Source: Streptosporangiaceae bacterium NEAU-GS5
GTDB lineage: Bacteria; Actinomycetota; Actinomycetes; Streptosporangiales; Streptosporangiaceae
Length of the DNA stretch: 64,000 nt
Assembly (NCBI GenBank): GCA_017592665.1
Contig: JAGFNW010000004.1
Coordinates: forward strand, 248,001 to 312,000
Direction: 5' to 3'
In this document: one piece after another, positions 36,336-45,343 of the stretch
How the letters are laid out: every line of letters starts with the position of its first letter
Position numbering within the stretch: the stretch's first letter is position 1
Notes under the pieces: generated by a model
Told to the model about the DNA's origin: nothing
Database searches by the model: none
The model's input: only the letters and a program-made list of their open reading frames with translations
Program-made: the position numbers and the translations under genes

Positions 36336-36386
36336 GGGGGCTTGGGATGCGGGGGTGGTGGAGGGGTGGTCTGACAGGATGAGGCG

Positions 36387-37064
36387 GTGGCCGTCGCGTC
36401 GGAACATGGGCCGCTGCCCCGGCTGCTGATCGTGCTCACGGTCGTCTCGGGACTGGTCGACTCTTTCAGCTATCTGCTTCTTGGGCACGTGTTCGTCGCC
36501 AATATGACCGGCAATGTGGTGTTCTTCGGCTTCGCCTTGGCGGGGGTCGGCGAGGTGTCGGTAGTCGGCACCCTCTGTGCGCTCAGTGCCTTCACGGTAG
36601 GCGCGGCGATTGGTGGACGGGTTGCCCAGAAACGGCGGCCGCATCGTGGTCGGTTGCTCGGCACCGCCTGTCTGATTCAGGCGGTCCCCGTGCTCGCGGC
36701 GGCGGTTCTGATGGTCGTCGAAGGGCATGTGCGCCCGATCATCCGGCTGGTGCTGATCGCGCTCCTTGCGGCCGCGATGGGCGGACAGAACGCGGTCGTG
36801 CGCCGCCTCGGTGTGCCGGATCTGACGACGACTGTTATGACCCGGACGTTCACGGGCCTCATTGCGGACGCCTCGCCTCCGCGCACTCGGGTCCGCCGGC
36901 TTCTGTCTGTGCTTGCTGTGATGCTCGGCGCCCTGATCGGCGGCCTGCTTGTGCGCCGCCTGGCTATCTCTGGCCCGCTGTGGCTGGTCACGGCCTTGTT
37001 GGTGGCCTGCTCAGTTGCCGCCTTTGTGGCTGTGCGATCGCCGCGGTCGAGCGTGTGGCGATAA
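36387..37064 (+). CDS. DUF1275 (YoaK-like) membrane protein
   Basis: A 225-residue membrane protein with six predicted helices: LIVLTVVSGLVDSFSYLLLG, GNVVFFGFALAG, LCALSAFTVGAAIGG, LIQAVPVLAAAVLMVV, LIALLAAAMGGQNAVVRRL and LLSVLAVMLGALIGGLLV. GHVFVANMTGN and MGGQNA..RLGVPDLTTTVMT are the DUF1275 signatures. It is probably a small transporter, but the substrate is not known. GTG at 36387 follows GATGAGG. The tandem repeat block lies immediately upstream and may affect expression. Confidence 0.86.
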   Translation: MAVASEHGPLPRLLIVLTVVSGLVDSFSYLLLGHVFVANMTGNVVFFGFALAGVGEVSVVGTLCALSAFTVGAAIGGRVAQKRRPHRGRLLGTACLIQAVPVLAAAVLMVVEGHVRPIIRLVLIALLAAAMGGQNAVVRRLGVPDLTTTVMTRTFTGLIADASPPRTRVRRLLSVLAVMLGALIGGLLVRRLAISGPLWLVTALLVACSVAAFVAVRSPRSSVWR

Positions 37065-37172
37065 AGCGGTGGGGGTGCGGGGTGAGGTCGGGCTGCGGGT
37101 GGGGCTGCGGCGCGCTGAGGCTGCGGGCGCGGTGGCACCGTGGGTGCGGCCTTGGGGTGGGGCTGTGGGTGG

Positions 37173-37847
37173 TTAGGCGGGGCGGATGGCGCCGCGGTAG
37201 ATGCGCATGTAGTGGGCGGAGGTGAGGACGGGGATTTTGCGAACGACGTCTCCTGTGTGGGGGGCGTGGATCATCATGCCGTGGCCGGCGTAGATGCCGA
37301 CGTGAGATGGGTGGTGCCAGGCGCCCCCGAAGAACATCAGGTCGCCCGGCTTGAGATCGCTGAGTGGTATACGGCGCCCCTGACTGATTTGGGTGCCGGT
37401 GTAGTGGCCTAGCCTGACGCCTGCTTTCGCCCAGGCGGCCAGGGTCAGCCCGGAGCAGTCGAAACCCACGCGTATGGCGCCTCGGCCGATGCCGCGGCTG
37501 GGGCCCGTCGCTGTTCCGCCGCCCCAGGTGTAGGGCGTGCCCAGCCATTTCTCGGCGGCTCGGACCGCGAGTTCGCCGGCGGGCGCCGCGGTGGTGGACG
37601 TCTTGTTCGCCGTGGTGGTCGACGTGGTGGTCGACGTGGTGGTCGACGTGGTGACCGGCTTGGCTGGGACCGTCGGGGCGGGGGCCGGGGCGGGTGCGGG
37701 GGTCGGGGCTACGGTGAGGGTGGGCGATGGGGTGAGGGGCGGGGTGGGGGTGAGCGTGGGGGGTGGGGTGGGGGTGAACGTGGGGGGTGGGTTGGGGGTG
37801 AAGGTGAGGGCGGCGGCGATGGCGGCCATGGGGAGTAGGGCGAGCAT
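37173..37847 (-). CDS. Secreted NlpC/P60 peptidoglycan hydrolase
   Basis: A 224-residue exported protein. A hydrophobic N-terminus (MLALLPMAAIAAALTF) is followed by a low-complexity linker of Pro/Thr repeats (TPNPPPTFTPTPPP) and a TTTS array encoded by a 12-base DNA repeat (about 37612-37656). The NlpC/P60 domain covers residues 90-224, with catalytic C131 (GFDCSGLTLAAW) and H in HHPSHVGIYAGHG, and a third polar residue in MMIHAPHTGD. It would cut D-Glu/diamino-acid bonds in wall peptides. The start has a strong CCAGGAGGAG site. It is tail to tail with DUF1275, 108 bases apart. Confidence 0.9.
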   Translation of the reverse strand: MLALLPMAAIAAALTFTPNPPPTFTPTPPPTLTPTPPLTPSPTLTVAPTPAPAPAPAPTVPAKPVTTSTTTSTTTSTTTANKTSTTAAPAGELAVRAAEKWLGTPYTWGGGTATGPSRGIGRGAIRVGFDCSGLTLAAWAKAGVRLGHYTGTQISQGRRIPLSDLKPGDLMFFGGAWHHPSHVGIYAGHGMMIHAPHTGDVVRKIPVLTSAHYMRIYRGAIRPA

Positions 37848-37951
37848 GGGCTCCTCCTGGGACTCGATGGGTAAATCGAGGCCCAGACTCCGAGGAATCC
37901 GTGCCGCCTATGAGGGGCGAATGCCGTTCTGTGGATAACCGCCCGTAGCGT

Positions 37952-38806
37952 CTATGCCAGGCCGTACCAGTCGATGGCGGTGCCGGTGAAGATACGCGCA
38001 CGTTCTTCGGGGGCGAGGTGGGCCGTGACGGTGGCCGCCAGTTCGACGACCTGTGGATAAGTCGCGGCCAGTTCGCACACGGGCCAGTCGGAGCCGAACA
38101 TGACCCGCGACGGGCCGAAGCACTCCAGCACTCGGGCGGAGTAGGGAGCGATGTCGCCGGGTCTCCAGGACGTCCAGCTCGCCTCGGTGACCAGCCCAGA
38201 GAGCTTGCAGCTCACGTTGGGCTCGTCGGACAAGGTCTTGAGGTGGGTCGCCCACGGTTCGATCATCCCGGCGGCGATGGACGGCTTGGCGGCGTGGTCC
38301 AGCACGAAGCGGAGTTCGGGCAGGTCGCGTACGGTCTGGATGGCCATCGGGAGCTGGTGCACCAGGACCAGCAGGTCGTAGACCAGGCCGGCGTCCGCGA
38401 TGGCGCGCAGGCCGGCGCGTACGTCGGGGCGCGACAGCCACTCGGGGTCGGACTCGTCCTGCACTTGGTGTCGTACACCGACGAGGAGGTCGCCACCGGG
38501 CCCGGCGCGCAACTCGGCCAGACGGTCGGCGACGTCGGGGGCGGTCAGGTCCAGCCAGCCGACCACGCCCGCGATGAGGCCGCCCGATGCCGAGGCCGTG
38601 GTGAGGAACTCCAGCGTCTCCGCATGGGAGGAGATCGTTTGGACGAGGACGGTCCGGTCGACTCCCGCTGCGGCGGTGTGGCGGGTCAGGTCGGCCAGGT
38701 CGTACGGCTTGCGGATGGGGGCCAGGGCGTCGCCGGCCATCCACGGGTAGTCGCGTCGGCCCGGATCCCACAGATGGTGGTGCGCGTCGATCTTCCCGAA
38801 GGTCAT
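37952..38806 (-). CDS. L-fuconolactonase-type amidohydrolase
   Basis: A 284-residue amidohydrolase of the COG3618 type. The N-terminal KIDAHHHLWDP carries the HxH metal motif. HLKTLSDEPNVSCKLSGLVTEA and the late MFGSDWPVCELAATY (catalytic Asp) complete the site. It opens L-fuconolactone to L-fuconate. It is the last gene of the fucose operon; its ATG overlaps the stop of the dehydrogenase (ATGA). The alternative, a related sugar-acid lactonase, would still fit the operon. Confidence 0.87.
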   Translation of the reverse strand: MTFGKIDAHHHLWDPGRRDYPWMAGDALAPIRKPYDLADLTRHTAAAGVDRTVLVQTISSHAETLEFLTTASASGGLIAGVVGWLDLTAPDVADRLAELRAGPGGDLLVGVRHQVQDESDPEWLSRPDVRAGLRAIADAGLVYDLLVLVHQLPMAIQTVRDLPELRFVLDHAAKPSIAAGMIEPWATHLKTLSDEPNVSCKLSGLVTEASWTSWRPGDIAPYSARVLECFGPSRVMFGSDWPVCELAATYPQVVELAATVTAHLAPEERARIFTGTAIDWYGLA

Positions 38807-39729
38807 TCGAGCGTCTCCAGGTCCGCCCAGAGTTCTTCGGGGATGGGGCGGCCCGCGAGAGACATGTTCTCGCGCACTTCCTCAGCGGTACGCATGCCGA
38901 GGATGGCCGACACGACGCCCGGGTGCCGGAAGGGGAACGCCATGGCCGCTTGCGGGAGCGTCACGCCGTGGCGTTCGCAGACCTCGGCCATGGCGCGCGC
39001 ACGGGCGACGAGGTCGGCAGGGGCGGGACCGTAGTTGTACGTGTCGCCCACGCTGTGGCGAGCCAGCACACCGCTGTTGAACACCCCGCCCAGGAACACC
39101 CCCACCCCGCGGGCCAGGCACAAGTCGAGCAGCGACCGCCCGGACTGGTCGAGCAGTGTGTAGCGCCCGGCCAGCAGGACCACGTCGATGTCGGTCTCAT
39201 GCACGAAGTCGGACAGCATCGGCCACTGGTTCATGCCGACGCCGATGGCTTTGATGACGCCCTGGTCGCGGAGCTCGGCGAGCGCCGGATAAGCCCCCGA
39301 CACGGCCTCCTTCCAGTGGTGGTCGGGGTCGTGGAGGAGCACGATGTCGACCGAGTCGAGGCCGAGCCGTACGAGAGAATCCTCCAGGGTGCGCAGGACT
39401 CCGTCGCGGGAGAAGTCCCACACGCGGCGCCAGTCGGCGGGCACGTCGAACCCGTCGGTGTCCCGCCCCCCACCCGAAGCCGGCTCCAACCGACGACCGA
39501 CCTTCGTCGAGATCACATACTCGTCCCGCGGCCGGTCGCGCAGCGCTTCGCCCAGCCGCCGCTCGGACAGGCCGAGCCCGTAATGAGGCGCCGTGTCGAA
39601 GTAGTGAATCCCGGCATCCCAGGCGGCCGTGATGGCCTCGGCCGCCTCTTCCTCCGTCAGCGCCGAATACAGGTTTCCGATGGGAGCGGCGCCGAAGCCG
39701 TATCGCGTGACGTTCACCGGGTGATCCAA
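38803..39729 (-). CDS. Aldo/keto reductase, probable L-fucose 1-dehydrogenase
   Basis: A 308-residue aldo/keto reductase with the catalytic tetrad region DAGIHYFDTAPHYGLGLSERRLGEAL (D and Y) and further residues around KVGRR and LLHDPDHHW. It resembles the L-fucose/D-arabinose/pyridoxal 4-dehydrogenase group that oxidises the sugar C1 to a lactone. I use a TTG start at 39729, directly after the TAG of the mutarotase gene and with GGGAG upstream. GTG four codons later is the alternative. The operon context indicates L-fucose. Confidence 0.85.
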   Translation of the reverse strand: MDHPVNVTRYGFGAAPIGNLYSALTEEEAAEAITAAWDAGIHYFDTAPHYGLGLSERRLGEALRDRPRDEYVISTKVGRRLEPASGGGRDTDGFDVPADWRRVWDFSRDGVLRTLEDSLVRLGLDSVDIVLLHDPDHHWKEAVSGAYPALAELRDQGVIKAIGVGMNQWPMLSDFVHETDIDVVLLAGRYTLLDQSGRSLLDLCLARGVGVFLGGVFNSGVLARHSVGDTYNYGPAPADLVARARAMAEVCERHGVTLPQAAMAFPFRHPGVVSAILGMRTAEEVRENMSLAGRPIPEELWADLETLE

Positions 39730-40032
39730 CTACATCTCCCAGACCTTGAAAAGGCCGCCGGCCCCGGCGTCGAAGTCGCCGTCGAGCAGGCGGTTCATCT
39801 GCCGCTGCCATGCCTGGTTGGCGGCGCTGTCGCGCAGCTTCTCCTGCATGGCGGCGTAGTCGTCGACCTCGACATAGTGGAACAGATCGAGCCCGTCCCG
39901 CCAGATCTGCCAGGAGCGTACCCCGCAGGCGCGCATCTCGGCCTCCAGCTCGGCGGGGATGGCCGCGTGCTCCTTGTCGTAAGTCTCCTCGGTGCCCGGC
40001 TTGAGCCTGGTCCGTAACGCTATCCGCTGCAT
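39730..40032 (-). CDS. L-rhamnose/L-fucose mutarotase (COG3254)
   Basis: A 100-residue RhaM/YiiL-like protein, IALRTRLKPGTEETYDKEHAAI, with the catalytic His in EHAAIPAELEAEMRACGV and SWQIWRDGLDLFHYVEVDDYAAM. It interconverts alpha and beta anomers so that the pyranose enters the dehydrogenase efficiently. The C-terminus LFKVWEM is typical. It is within the fucose operon, 5 bases after the SDR stop. Confidence 0.88.
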   Translation of the reverse strand: MQRIALRTRLKPGTEETYDKEHAAIPAELEAEMRACGVRSWQIWRDGLDLFHYVEVDDYAAMQEKLRDSAANQAWQRQMNRLLDGDFDAGAGGLFKVWEM

Positions 40033-40037
40033 GGCCG

Positions 40038-40787
40038 TCAGCTCCTGGGACGCAGGCGAAGTCCTTGCATCCCGCCGTCGACCGCGAGCGAGGTGCCCGT
40101 GGTGGCCGACGCCAGCGGACTGGCCAGGTAGGCGACGGCATGCGCGATCTCCTGTGCGCTGACCAGCCGCCCCATGGGTTGACGCGCCTCCAGGGCCCGC
40201 CGTTCGGCCTCCGGATCGGGGGCGGCGTCGAGCAGCCGGCCCACCCACGGCGTGTCGGCCGTGCCCGGGTTGACGCAGTTGACGCGGATGCCCTCGTGGA
40301 TGTGGTCGGCGGCCATGGCCAGCGTCAGCGACAGGACCGCGCCCTTGGTCGTGCTGTAGAGCGCCCGCTGCGGCAGCCCGGCGGTGGCCGCGATCGAGCA
40401 GGTGTTGACGATCGCCGCGTGCTGGGACAGCCGCAGGTACGGCAGGGCGGCCCGGGTCACCCGCATCATCCCGACCACGTTGACGTCGAGCACGCGGTGC
40501 CATTCCTCGTCGGAATTGTCGGCAACGGTCCCCGCGGCGCCGATCCCGGCGTTGTTGACGACGATGTCGATGCCTCCGAAGGCCTCGGCGGCGGCCGTGA
40601 CGGCGGCGCGCACCGAGGCGTCGTCGGTCACGTCGGCCTTCAATCCGAGGAACGGCTCGCCGGGCGGGTTGACGTCGAGGCAGGCGACCCGCGCCCCCCG
40701 CTCGTCGAGCAGCGTCGCGACGGCCAGCCCGATGCCCGAGCCGCCTCCCGTCACGATTGCCGAAAGACCTTCGAACTCAGCGGTCAT
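40038..40787 (-). CDS. SDR, 2-keto-3-deoxy-L-fuconate 4-dehydrogenase
   Basis: A 249-residue classical short-chain dehydrogenase: TGGGSGIG cofactor motif, D60-type CLDVNPPG (NAD preference), NNAG, Ser in NTCSIAATA, and catalytic YSTTK. The product end [10 protein letters not shown] is typical. In the non-phosphorylative fucose pathway this family oxidises 2-keto-3-deoxy-L-fuconate to the 2,4-diketo acid. ATG at 40787 follows TGGAGG and overlaps the fuconate dehydratase stop (ATGA). Confidence 0.87.
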   Translation of the reverse strand: MTAEFEGLSAIVTGGGSGIGLAVATLLDERGARVACLDVNPPGEPFLGLKADVTDDASVRAAVTAAAEAFGGIDIVVNNAGIGAAGTVADNSDEEWHRVLDVNVVGMMRVTRAALPYLRLSQHAAIVNTCSIAATAGLPQRALYSTTKGAVLSLTLAMAADHIHEGIRVNCVNPGTADTPWVGRLLDAAPDPEAERRALEARQPMGRLVSAQEIAHAVAYLASPLASATTGTSLAVDGGMQGLRLRPRS

Positions 40788-42088
40788 GCGGACCTCCAGA
40801 TCGGCCCGTCCGGATAGGAGTAGGCCGTGATCGACTCTGGGTGCATGGTCGCGCCGAAGCCCGGCGCGACGGGAGCCTGGTAGGACCCATTCCTGATGAC
40901 GACGGGCGTGACGAAGTGCTCGTGGAGGTGGTCGACGTATTCGATGACCCGGTCCTCCATGGACCCGCTCACGGCCACGTAGTCGAACATCGACAGGTGC
41001 TGCACGAGCTCGCACAGCCCGACCCCGCCGGCGTGCGGGCACACCGGCACGCCGAATTTGGCGGCCAGCAGCAGGATCGCGATGTTCTCGTTCACTCCGG
41101 CGACCCGCGCCGCGTCGAGTTGCACGTACGAGACCGCTTCGGCCTGCAGCAACTGCTTGAACATCACCCGATTCTGCACGTGCTCGCCGGTCACCACCTT
41201 GATCGGCGCGACGGCACGGGCGATGGCGGCGTGGCCGAGCACGTCGTCGGGGCTGGTCGGCTCCTCCACCCACCACGGGTCGTACGGGGCGAGCGCGGTG
41301 ACCCATTCGATCGCCGAGCCGACGTCCCAGCGCTGGTTGGCGTCGATGGCGATCTTGAACTCGGGGCCGCACACGGCGCGGGCGATCCGCATCCGGCGCA
41401 CGTCGTCGTCGAGATCGGCGCCGACCTTGAGCTTGATCTGGGTGAACCCGTCGTCGATGGCCTCGCGGCACAGCAGCGCCAGCTTCTCGTCGCTGTATCC
41501 AAGCCAGCCCGGCGAGGTCGTATACGCCGGATAGCCCTGCTCGAGCAGCCGGGCGATCCGCTCGCTCCGCCCGGGCTCGGCCCTGCGCAGGATCGCGAGC
41601 GCCTCGTCACGGGTGACCGCGTCGGTGAGGTAGCGGAAGTCGACCAGGTCGACCAGCTCATCCGGGGTCATCTCGGACAGGAGCAGCCAGAGCGGCTTGC
41701 CGGCCCGCTTGGCCGCGAGATCCCACAGGGCGTTGACGACCGCGGAGATCGCCATGTGCATGACGCCCTTCTCGGGTCCAAGCCAGCGCAGCTGCGAGTC
41801 GTTGATCATGTCCTGGTAGATGGCGGCGAGGTCGTCGGCCGCGCGCCCGATCACGTACGGCTCGAGCGCGCGGATCGCGATGGCCTGCACGTCGTTGCCG
41901 CGTCCGATGGTGAAGGCGAATCCGTGTCCTTCGTGCTCGCCGTTGGTGCGGAGCACCACGTAGGCGGCGGAATAGTCCGGATCGGGATTCATGGCGTCGG
42001 AGCCGTCGAGCTCCAGCGAGGTGGGGAACCGGATGTCATAGGTTTCCATCGAGGTCACGACGACCCCGGTCAGGACCTCTTCCCTCAT
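40784..42088 (-). CDS. fucD: L-fuconate dehydratase
   Basis: A 434-residue enolase-superfamily dehydratase, nearly the same length and motifs as Xanthomonas Fuc[49 protein letters not shown] and [17 protein letters not shown]. The base motif KLKVGA is followed by IDANQRWD and [10 protein letters not shown] metal ligands, then TGEHVQNR. These features distinguish FucD from generic mandelate-racemase proteins. It converts L-fuconate to 2-keto-3-deoxy-L-fuconate. The start overlaps the hydrolase stop (ATGA). Confidence 0.95.
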   Translation of the reverse strand: MREEVLTGVVVTSMETYDIRFPTSLELDGSDAMNPDPDYSAAYVVLRTNGEHEGHGFAFTIGRGNDVQAIAIRALEPYVIGRAADDLAAIYQDMINDSQLRWLGPEKGVMHMAISAVVNALWDLAAKRAGKPLWLLLSEMTPDELVDLVDFRYLTDAVTRDEALAILRRAEPGRSERIARLLEQGYPAYTTSPGWLGYSDEKLALLCREAIDDGFTQIKLKVGADLDDDVRRMRIARAVCGPEFKIAIDANQRWDVGSAIEWVTALAPYDPWWVEEPTSPDDVLGHAAIARAVAPIKVVTGEHVQNRVMFKQLLQAEAVSYVQLDAARVAGVNENIAILLLAAKFGVPVCPHAGGVGLCELVQHLSMFDYVAVSGSMEDRVIEYVDHLHEHFVTPVVIRNGSYQAPVAPGFGATMHPESITAYSYPDGPIWRSA

Positions 42089-42936
42089 GCCTGCCCCATC
42101 GACTGGCGCTGGCGGCCCAGCCCGTCGATCTCGAGCTCGAGGACGTCGCCTTCCTTCAGATAGGGGAAGCCACCGAGGGCCACCCCGGCCGGCGTGCCCG
42201 TGTTCACCACGTCGCCCGGCTCCAGCACCATGAACCAGCTGAGGTAGCGGATGATCTCGGCCACATCGAAGATCATGTTCTTGGTGTCGCCGTCCTGCCG
42301 CAGCACGCCGTTGACCCACAGCCGGAGGCCGAGGTTCTGCGGGTCGGCGATCTCGTCCGGTGTGACCAGCCAGGGGCCGAGCGGATTGAACGTCTCGCAC
42401 GACTTGCCCTTGTCCCACTGTCCCCCGCGCTCCAGCTGGAACTCCCGCTCAGAGACGTCGTTGGAGATCGCGTATCCCGCGACCACATCCAGGGCCGCCT
42501 CGCGGGACTCCAGATAGCGGGCCGTCCTGCCGATCACGACAGCCAGTTCGACTTCCCAGTCGGTCTTGACGCTGTTCCTGGGGATGAGAACCTCGTCGAA
42601 AGGTCCGACGACTGTGTTAGGGGCTTTCATGAAGACCACGGGCTCGGCAGGGATTTCGGCGCCGGATTCCGCGGCGTGGTCGCGATAGTTGAGGCCGATA
42701 CAGACGACCTTTCCCGGCCGCGCGACGGGCGGCCCGACGCGCAGCGCGGCCCCGTCGAGCTCGGGGAGCCCGCCACCGGCCAGCGCCGCACGGATCCGTT
42801 CGATACCATGGTCGGCGAAGAAATCGCCGGTGAAGTCCGCACCCTCGAGGGCGTCGCCCAGGTCGCGCAGGCGCCCGCCCTCGTCCAGGACCGCGGGCCG
42901 CTCCGCGCCTGTCGCCCCCACCCTGAGCAGTTTCAC
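42085..42936 (-). CDS. Fumarylacetoacetate-hydrolase family, 2,4-diketo-3-deoxy-L-fuconate hydrolase
   Basis: A 283-residue FAH-family enzyme: [39 protein letters not shown], metal ligands in [11 protein letters not shown] and [17 protein letters not shown], and the late [15 protein letters not shown]. It cleaves the diketo acid to pyruvate and L-lactate, ending the pathway. It is the first gene of the six-gene operon, with GTG start 42936 preceded by GGGGGCC and the GntR operator core 12 bases further upstream. Confidence 0.9.
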   Translation of the reverse strand: MKLLRVGATGAERPAVLDEGGRLRDLGDALEGADFTGDFFADHGIERIRAALAGGGLPELDGAALRVGPPVARPGKVVCIGLNYRDHAAESGAEIPAEPVVFMKAPNTVVGPFDEVLIPRNSVKTDWEVELAVVIGRTARYLESREAALDVVAGYAISNDVSEREFQLERGGQWDKGKSCETFNPLGPWLVTPDEIADPQNLGLRLWVNGVLRQDGDTKNMIFDVAEIIRYLSWFMVLEPGDVVNTGTPAGVALGGFPYLKEGDVLELEIDGLGRQRQSMGQA

Positions 42937-42948
42937 AAGGCCCCCTAT

Positions 42949-43027
42949 ACATCGGATGTTTTCTCAAAGAAAGGTTGGTCGGGCCCGCCCGGAATGTCAA
43001 GACCACAAAGGCGCATACATCCGATGA
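42949..43027 (-). promoter_or_regulatory. Fucose operon promoter with two GntR-type operators
   Basis: ACATCGGATGT at 42949-42959 matches the operator at 34028-34042. ACATCCGATGA at 43017-43027 is a second, less symmetrical copy. A minus-strand TTGACA (-35) is at 42995-43000. With a 17-base spacer the -10 would be the weak CAACCT at 42972-42977. The two sites bracket this promoter. Confidence 0.7.
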
Positions 43028-43077
43028 CCTGGGGTGACGCTCGTCACACAGGCCTTGACTGTGCCAGGGTGCCGTAA

Positions 43078-43091
43078 TAGAACACGTTTCA
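43078..43091. promoter_or_regulatory. KstR-type operator upstream of the P450
   Basis: TAGAACACGTTTCA matches TnnAACnnGTTnnA exactly and lies 29-42 bases before the P450 ATG. Confidence 0.78.
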
Positions 43092-43097
43092 GTAGCA

Positions 43098-43111
43098 ACC
43101 AAGCGCTTGGG
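43098..43111. promoter_or_regulatory. KstR2-type operator upstream of the P450
   Basis: ACCAAGCGCTTGGG has the CAAGnnCTTG core of the KstR2 consensus AnCAAGnnCTTGnT, with only the last base off. It begins 7 bases after the KstR-type site and ends 9 bases before the P450 start. Confidence 0.6.
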
Positions 43112-43119
43112 CGGCTTAT

Positions 43120-44316
43120 ATGCGCATCAATCTTGTCGATCAGGATCACTACGCGCAGAAAGGGGTGCCGCACGACCAGATGGCCTGGTTGCGCGCGAAC
43201 GCCCCGGTCTACTGGCATGACGGCGACGACGTCCGCGGCTGGCCCGGCTTCTGGGCCGTCACCCGCCACGAGGACGTCGTGCGGGTTTCCCGGCACTCCG
43301 ACCTCTTCTCCTCCGCCCGCAGACTCGCGCTCTTCAACGAGATGCCCGAAGAGCAACGTGAGATGCAGCGCATGATGATGCTCAACCAGGATCCTCCCGA
43401 GCACACCCGGCGTCGATCGCTCGTGAACCGCGGATTCACGCCACGTCAGATCTCCCAGCTCGAATCGCACATCAGGGACATCTGCCACCAGCTCATCGAC
43501 TCGCTGGAGGGGCCCGTCGACTTCGTGCGCGACATCTCGGCCCCGCTCCCGCTGTATGTGATCTGCGAGCTGCTGGGCGCGCCGGCCGAAGACCGGCACA
43601 AGATCTTCGAGTGGTCCAACCGGATGATCGGCTCGGAGGACCCCGACTACGCCTCCTCACCCGAGGAGGGCGGGGCGGCCGCGATGGAGGTCTACGCGTA
43701 CGCCAACGAGCTCGCCATGCAACGCAAGGCCGAGCCGCGCAACGACATCGTCACCAAGCTGCTGCAGCCCGACGAGAACGGGGAAGTCCTCGACGAGCAC
43801 GAGTTCGACCTGTTCATCCTCCTGCTGCTGGTCGCGGGCAACGAGACCACGCGCAACGCCGCCTCCGGCGGCATGCTGACCCTCTTCGAGCACCCCGACC
43901 AGTGGGAGCGCCTGGTCGCCGACCCCGGCCTGGCCGCCCTCGCCGCCGACGAGATCGTCCGCTGGGTCTCCCCCGTCAACCTCTTCCGCCGTACGGCCAC
44001 CGCCGACACCTCCCTCCACGGACAGGAGATCGCCGAGGGCGACAAGGTCGTGGTGTTCTACTCCTCCGCCAACCGGGACGAGGACGTCTTCGCCGACCCG
44101 CACACCTTCGACATCGCGCGCGACCCCAACCCGCACATCGGCTTCGGCGGCGGAGGCGCGCACTTCTGCCTCGGCAACCACCTGGCCAAGCTGGAGCTGC
44201 GGGTGCTCTACGAGGTCCTGGCCGAGCGCCTGCCGAAGATCCAGCAGACGGGCGAGGCGACACGCCTTCGCTCCAACTTCATCAACGGCATCAAGTCGCT
44301 GCCGGTGAGCCTCTAG
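43120..44316 (+). CDS. cyp125: Cytochrome P450, CYP125-like steroid side-chain hydroxylase
   Basis: A 398-residue soluble P450. The I-helix oxygen motif is LLVAGNETTRN. The heme-binding loop FGGGGAHFCLGNHLAKLELR has C350 as the iron ligand. The N-terminus NLVDQDHYAQKGVPHDQMAWLR and MLNQDPPEHTRRRSLVNRGFTPRQI resemble CYP125/CYP142, which oxidise the terminal methyl (C26/C27) of cholesterol-type side chains. A KstR-type and a KstR2-type operator are just upstream. Electron donors could be the ferredoxin at 49622. The stop overlaps the convergent gmd gene by 4 bases. CYP142 or CYP124 cannot be excluded. Confidence 0.85.
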   Translation: MRINLVDQDHYAQKGVPHDQMAWLRANAPVYWHDGDDVRGWPGFWAVTRHEDVVRVSRHSDLFSSARRLALFNEMPEEQREMQRMMMLNQDPPEHTRRRSLVNRGFTPRQISQLESHIRDICHQLIDSLEGPVDFVRDISAPLPLYVICELLGAPAEDRHKIFEWSNRMIGSEDPDYASSPEEGGAAAMEVYAYANELAMQRKAEPRNDIVTKLLQPDENGEVLDEHEFDLFILLLLVAGNETTRNAASGGMLTLFEHPDQWERLVADPGLAALAADEIVRWVSPVNLFRRTATADTSLHGQEIAEGDKVVVFYSSANRDEDVFADPHTFDIARDPNPHIGFGGGGAHFCLGNHLAKLELRVLYEVLAERLPKIQQTGEATRLRSNFINGIKSLPVSL

Positions 44317-45299
44317 CCCCAGGAGGCGTCCTGCTCGGGGTCGCGTCCGTCTGTGAGCAGGCGGATGTCGGCCTCGACCATCATGGCCACGAGCTCCTCG
44401 AACGGGACCGTGGGCTCCCAGCCGAGCTGCACGCGCGCCTTCTTGGGGTCGGCGCAGAGCAGGTCGACCTCGGCCGGGCGGTAGAGCGTCTCGTCGCTGA
44501 CCACGTGGTCTTCATAAGAGAGGCCCGCGGCCGTGAACGCGGCCTCGACCAGCTCGCGCACGGATTGGGTGCGGCCCGTGCCGATCACGTAGTCCTCGGG
44601 CTCGGGAGACTGCAGCATGAGGTGCATGGCGCGCACGTAGTCTCCGGCGAAGCCCCAGTCGCGCCGCGCCGACAGGTTGCCCAGGCGCAGCTCGGAGGCG
44701 AGGCCCAGCTTGATGCGGGCCACGCCGAGGGTCACCTTGCGGGTGACGAACTCGGCTCCCCGGCGCGGGGACTCGTGGTTGAACAGGATCCCGGAGACCG
44801 CGTGCATCCCGTAGGACTCGCGGTAGTTCTGCGTCAGGAAGTGCCCATAGGCCTTGGCCACGCCGTACGGAGAGCGGGGGTGGAAGGGCGTGCGCTCGTT
44901 CTGCGGGGTCTCCCTGACCTGGCCGAACATCTCTGACGACGACGCCTGGTAGAACCTCGTGCCGGGCCGGCGGCGCACCGCCTCGAGCATCCGCAGCACG
45001 CCCATGCCGGTGACCTCGGCGGTGAGCTCGGCCTGCTCCCACGACATCGGCACGAACGAGATGGCGCCGAGGTTGTAGACCTCGTCGGGCTGGACCTTCT
45101 CCACGGCCGACATCAGCGACGTCTGGTCGAGCAGGTCGCCGCGGACGAGCTGGACGTCCTTCAGGAGCCGCCGCAGGCGCGAGACGCGCGGATTGGCCTG
45201 CCCCCGGACCAGCCCCCAAACCTCATAGCCGAGGCTCAGCAGGTGCTCGGCGAGGTAGGACCCATCCTGTCCGGTGATGCCGGTGATCAGCGCGCGCAT
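44313..45299 (-). CDS. gmd: GDP-mannose 4,6-dehydratase
   Basis: A 328-residue extended SDR that makes GDP-4-keto-6-deoxy-D-mannose, the precursor of GDP-fucose, GDP-rhamnose and related sugars. GITGQDGSYLAEHLL is the cofactor motif. SSSEMFGQVRETPQNERTPFHPRSPYGVAK carries the catalytic Thr/Ser-Glu-Tyr-Lys set, and NHESPRRG and ARRDWGFAGDYVRAMHLML are GMD signatures. I take ATG 45299 with GAGGATCC upstream; a longer reading to 45338 is not supported. No reductase or epimerase to finish the sugar is in the window. A perfect KstR-type palindrome lies 45-58 bases upstream. Confidence 0.94.
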   Translation of the reverse strand: MRALITGITGQDGSYLAEHLLSLGYEVWGLVRGQANPRVSRLRRLLKDVQLVRGDLLDQTSLMSAVEKVQPDEVYNLGAISFVPMSWEQAELTAEVTGMGVLRMLEAVRRRPGTRFYQASSSEMFGQVRETPQNERTPFHPRSPYGVAKAYGHFLTQNYRESYGMHAVSGILFNHESPRRGAEFVTRKVTLGVARIKLGLASELRLGNLSARRDWGFAGDYVRAMHLMLQSPEPEDYVIGTGRTQSVRELVEAAFTAAGLSYEDHVVSDETLYRPAEVDLLCADPKKARVQLGWEPTVPFEELVAMMVEADIRLLTDGRDPEQDASWG

Positions 45300-45343
45300 G
45301 ACGTACGGATCCTCCCACGAGGTAACGTGCTCACACAAACATC

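Larger units (their letters stand above)
35737..36386. other. 650-base repeat-rich gap
   Basis: No believable gene. All six frames are open over long stretches only because the region is built from GC-rich short repeats, giving Arg/Asp/Gly or Pro/Arg periodic translations. The repeat blocks at 35877-36150 and 36234-36335 are listed separately. The last 50 bases lead into the DUF1275 gene. Confidence 0.7.

Noticed and set aside
37952-45299. Idea that gmd (GDP-fucose precursor) and the fucose catabolic operon form one pathway
   Set aside because: They are separated by the P450, have different operators, and no enzyme linking GDP-sugar to free fucose is present; proximity may be chance.
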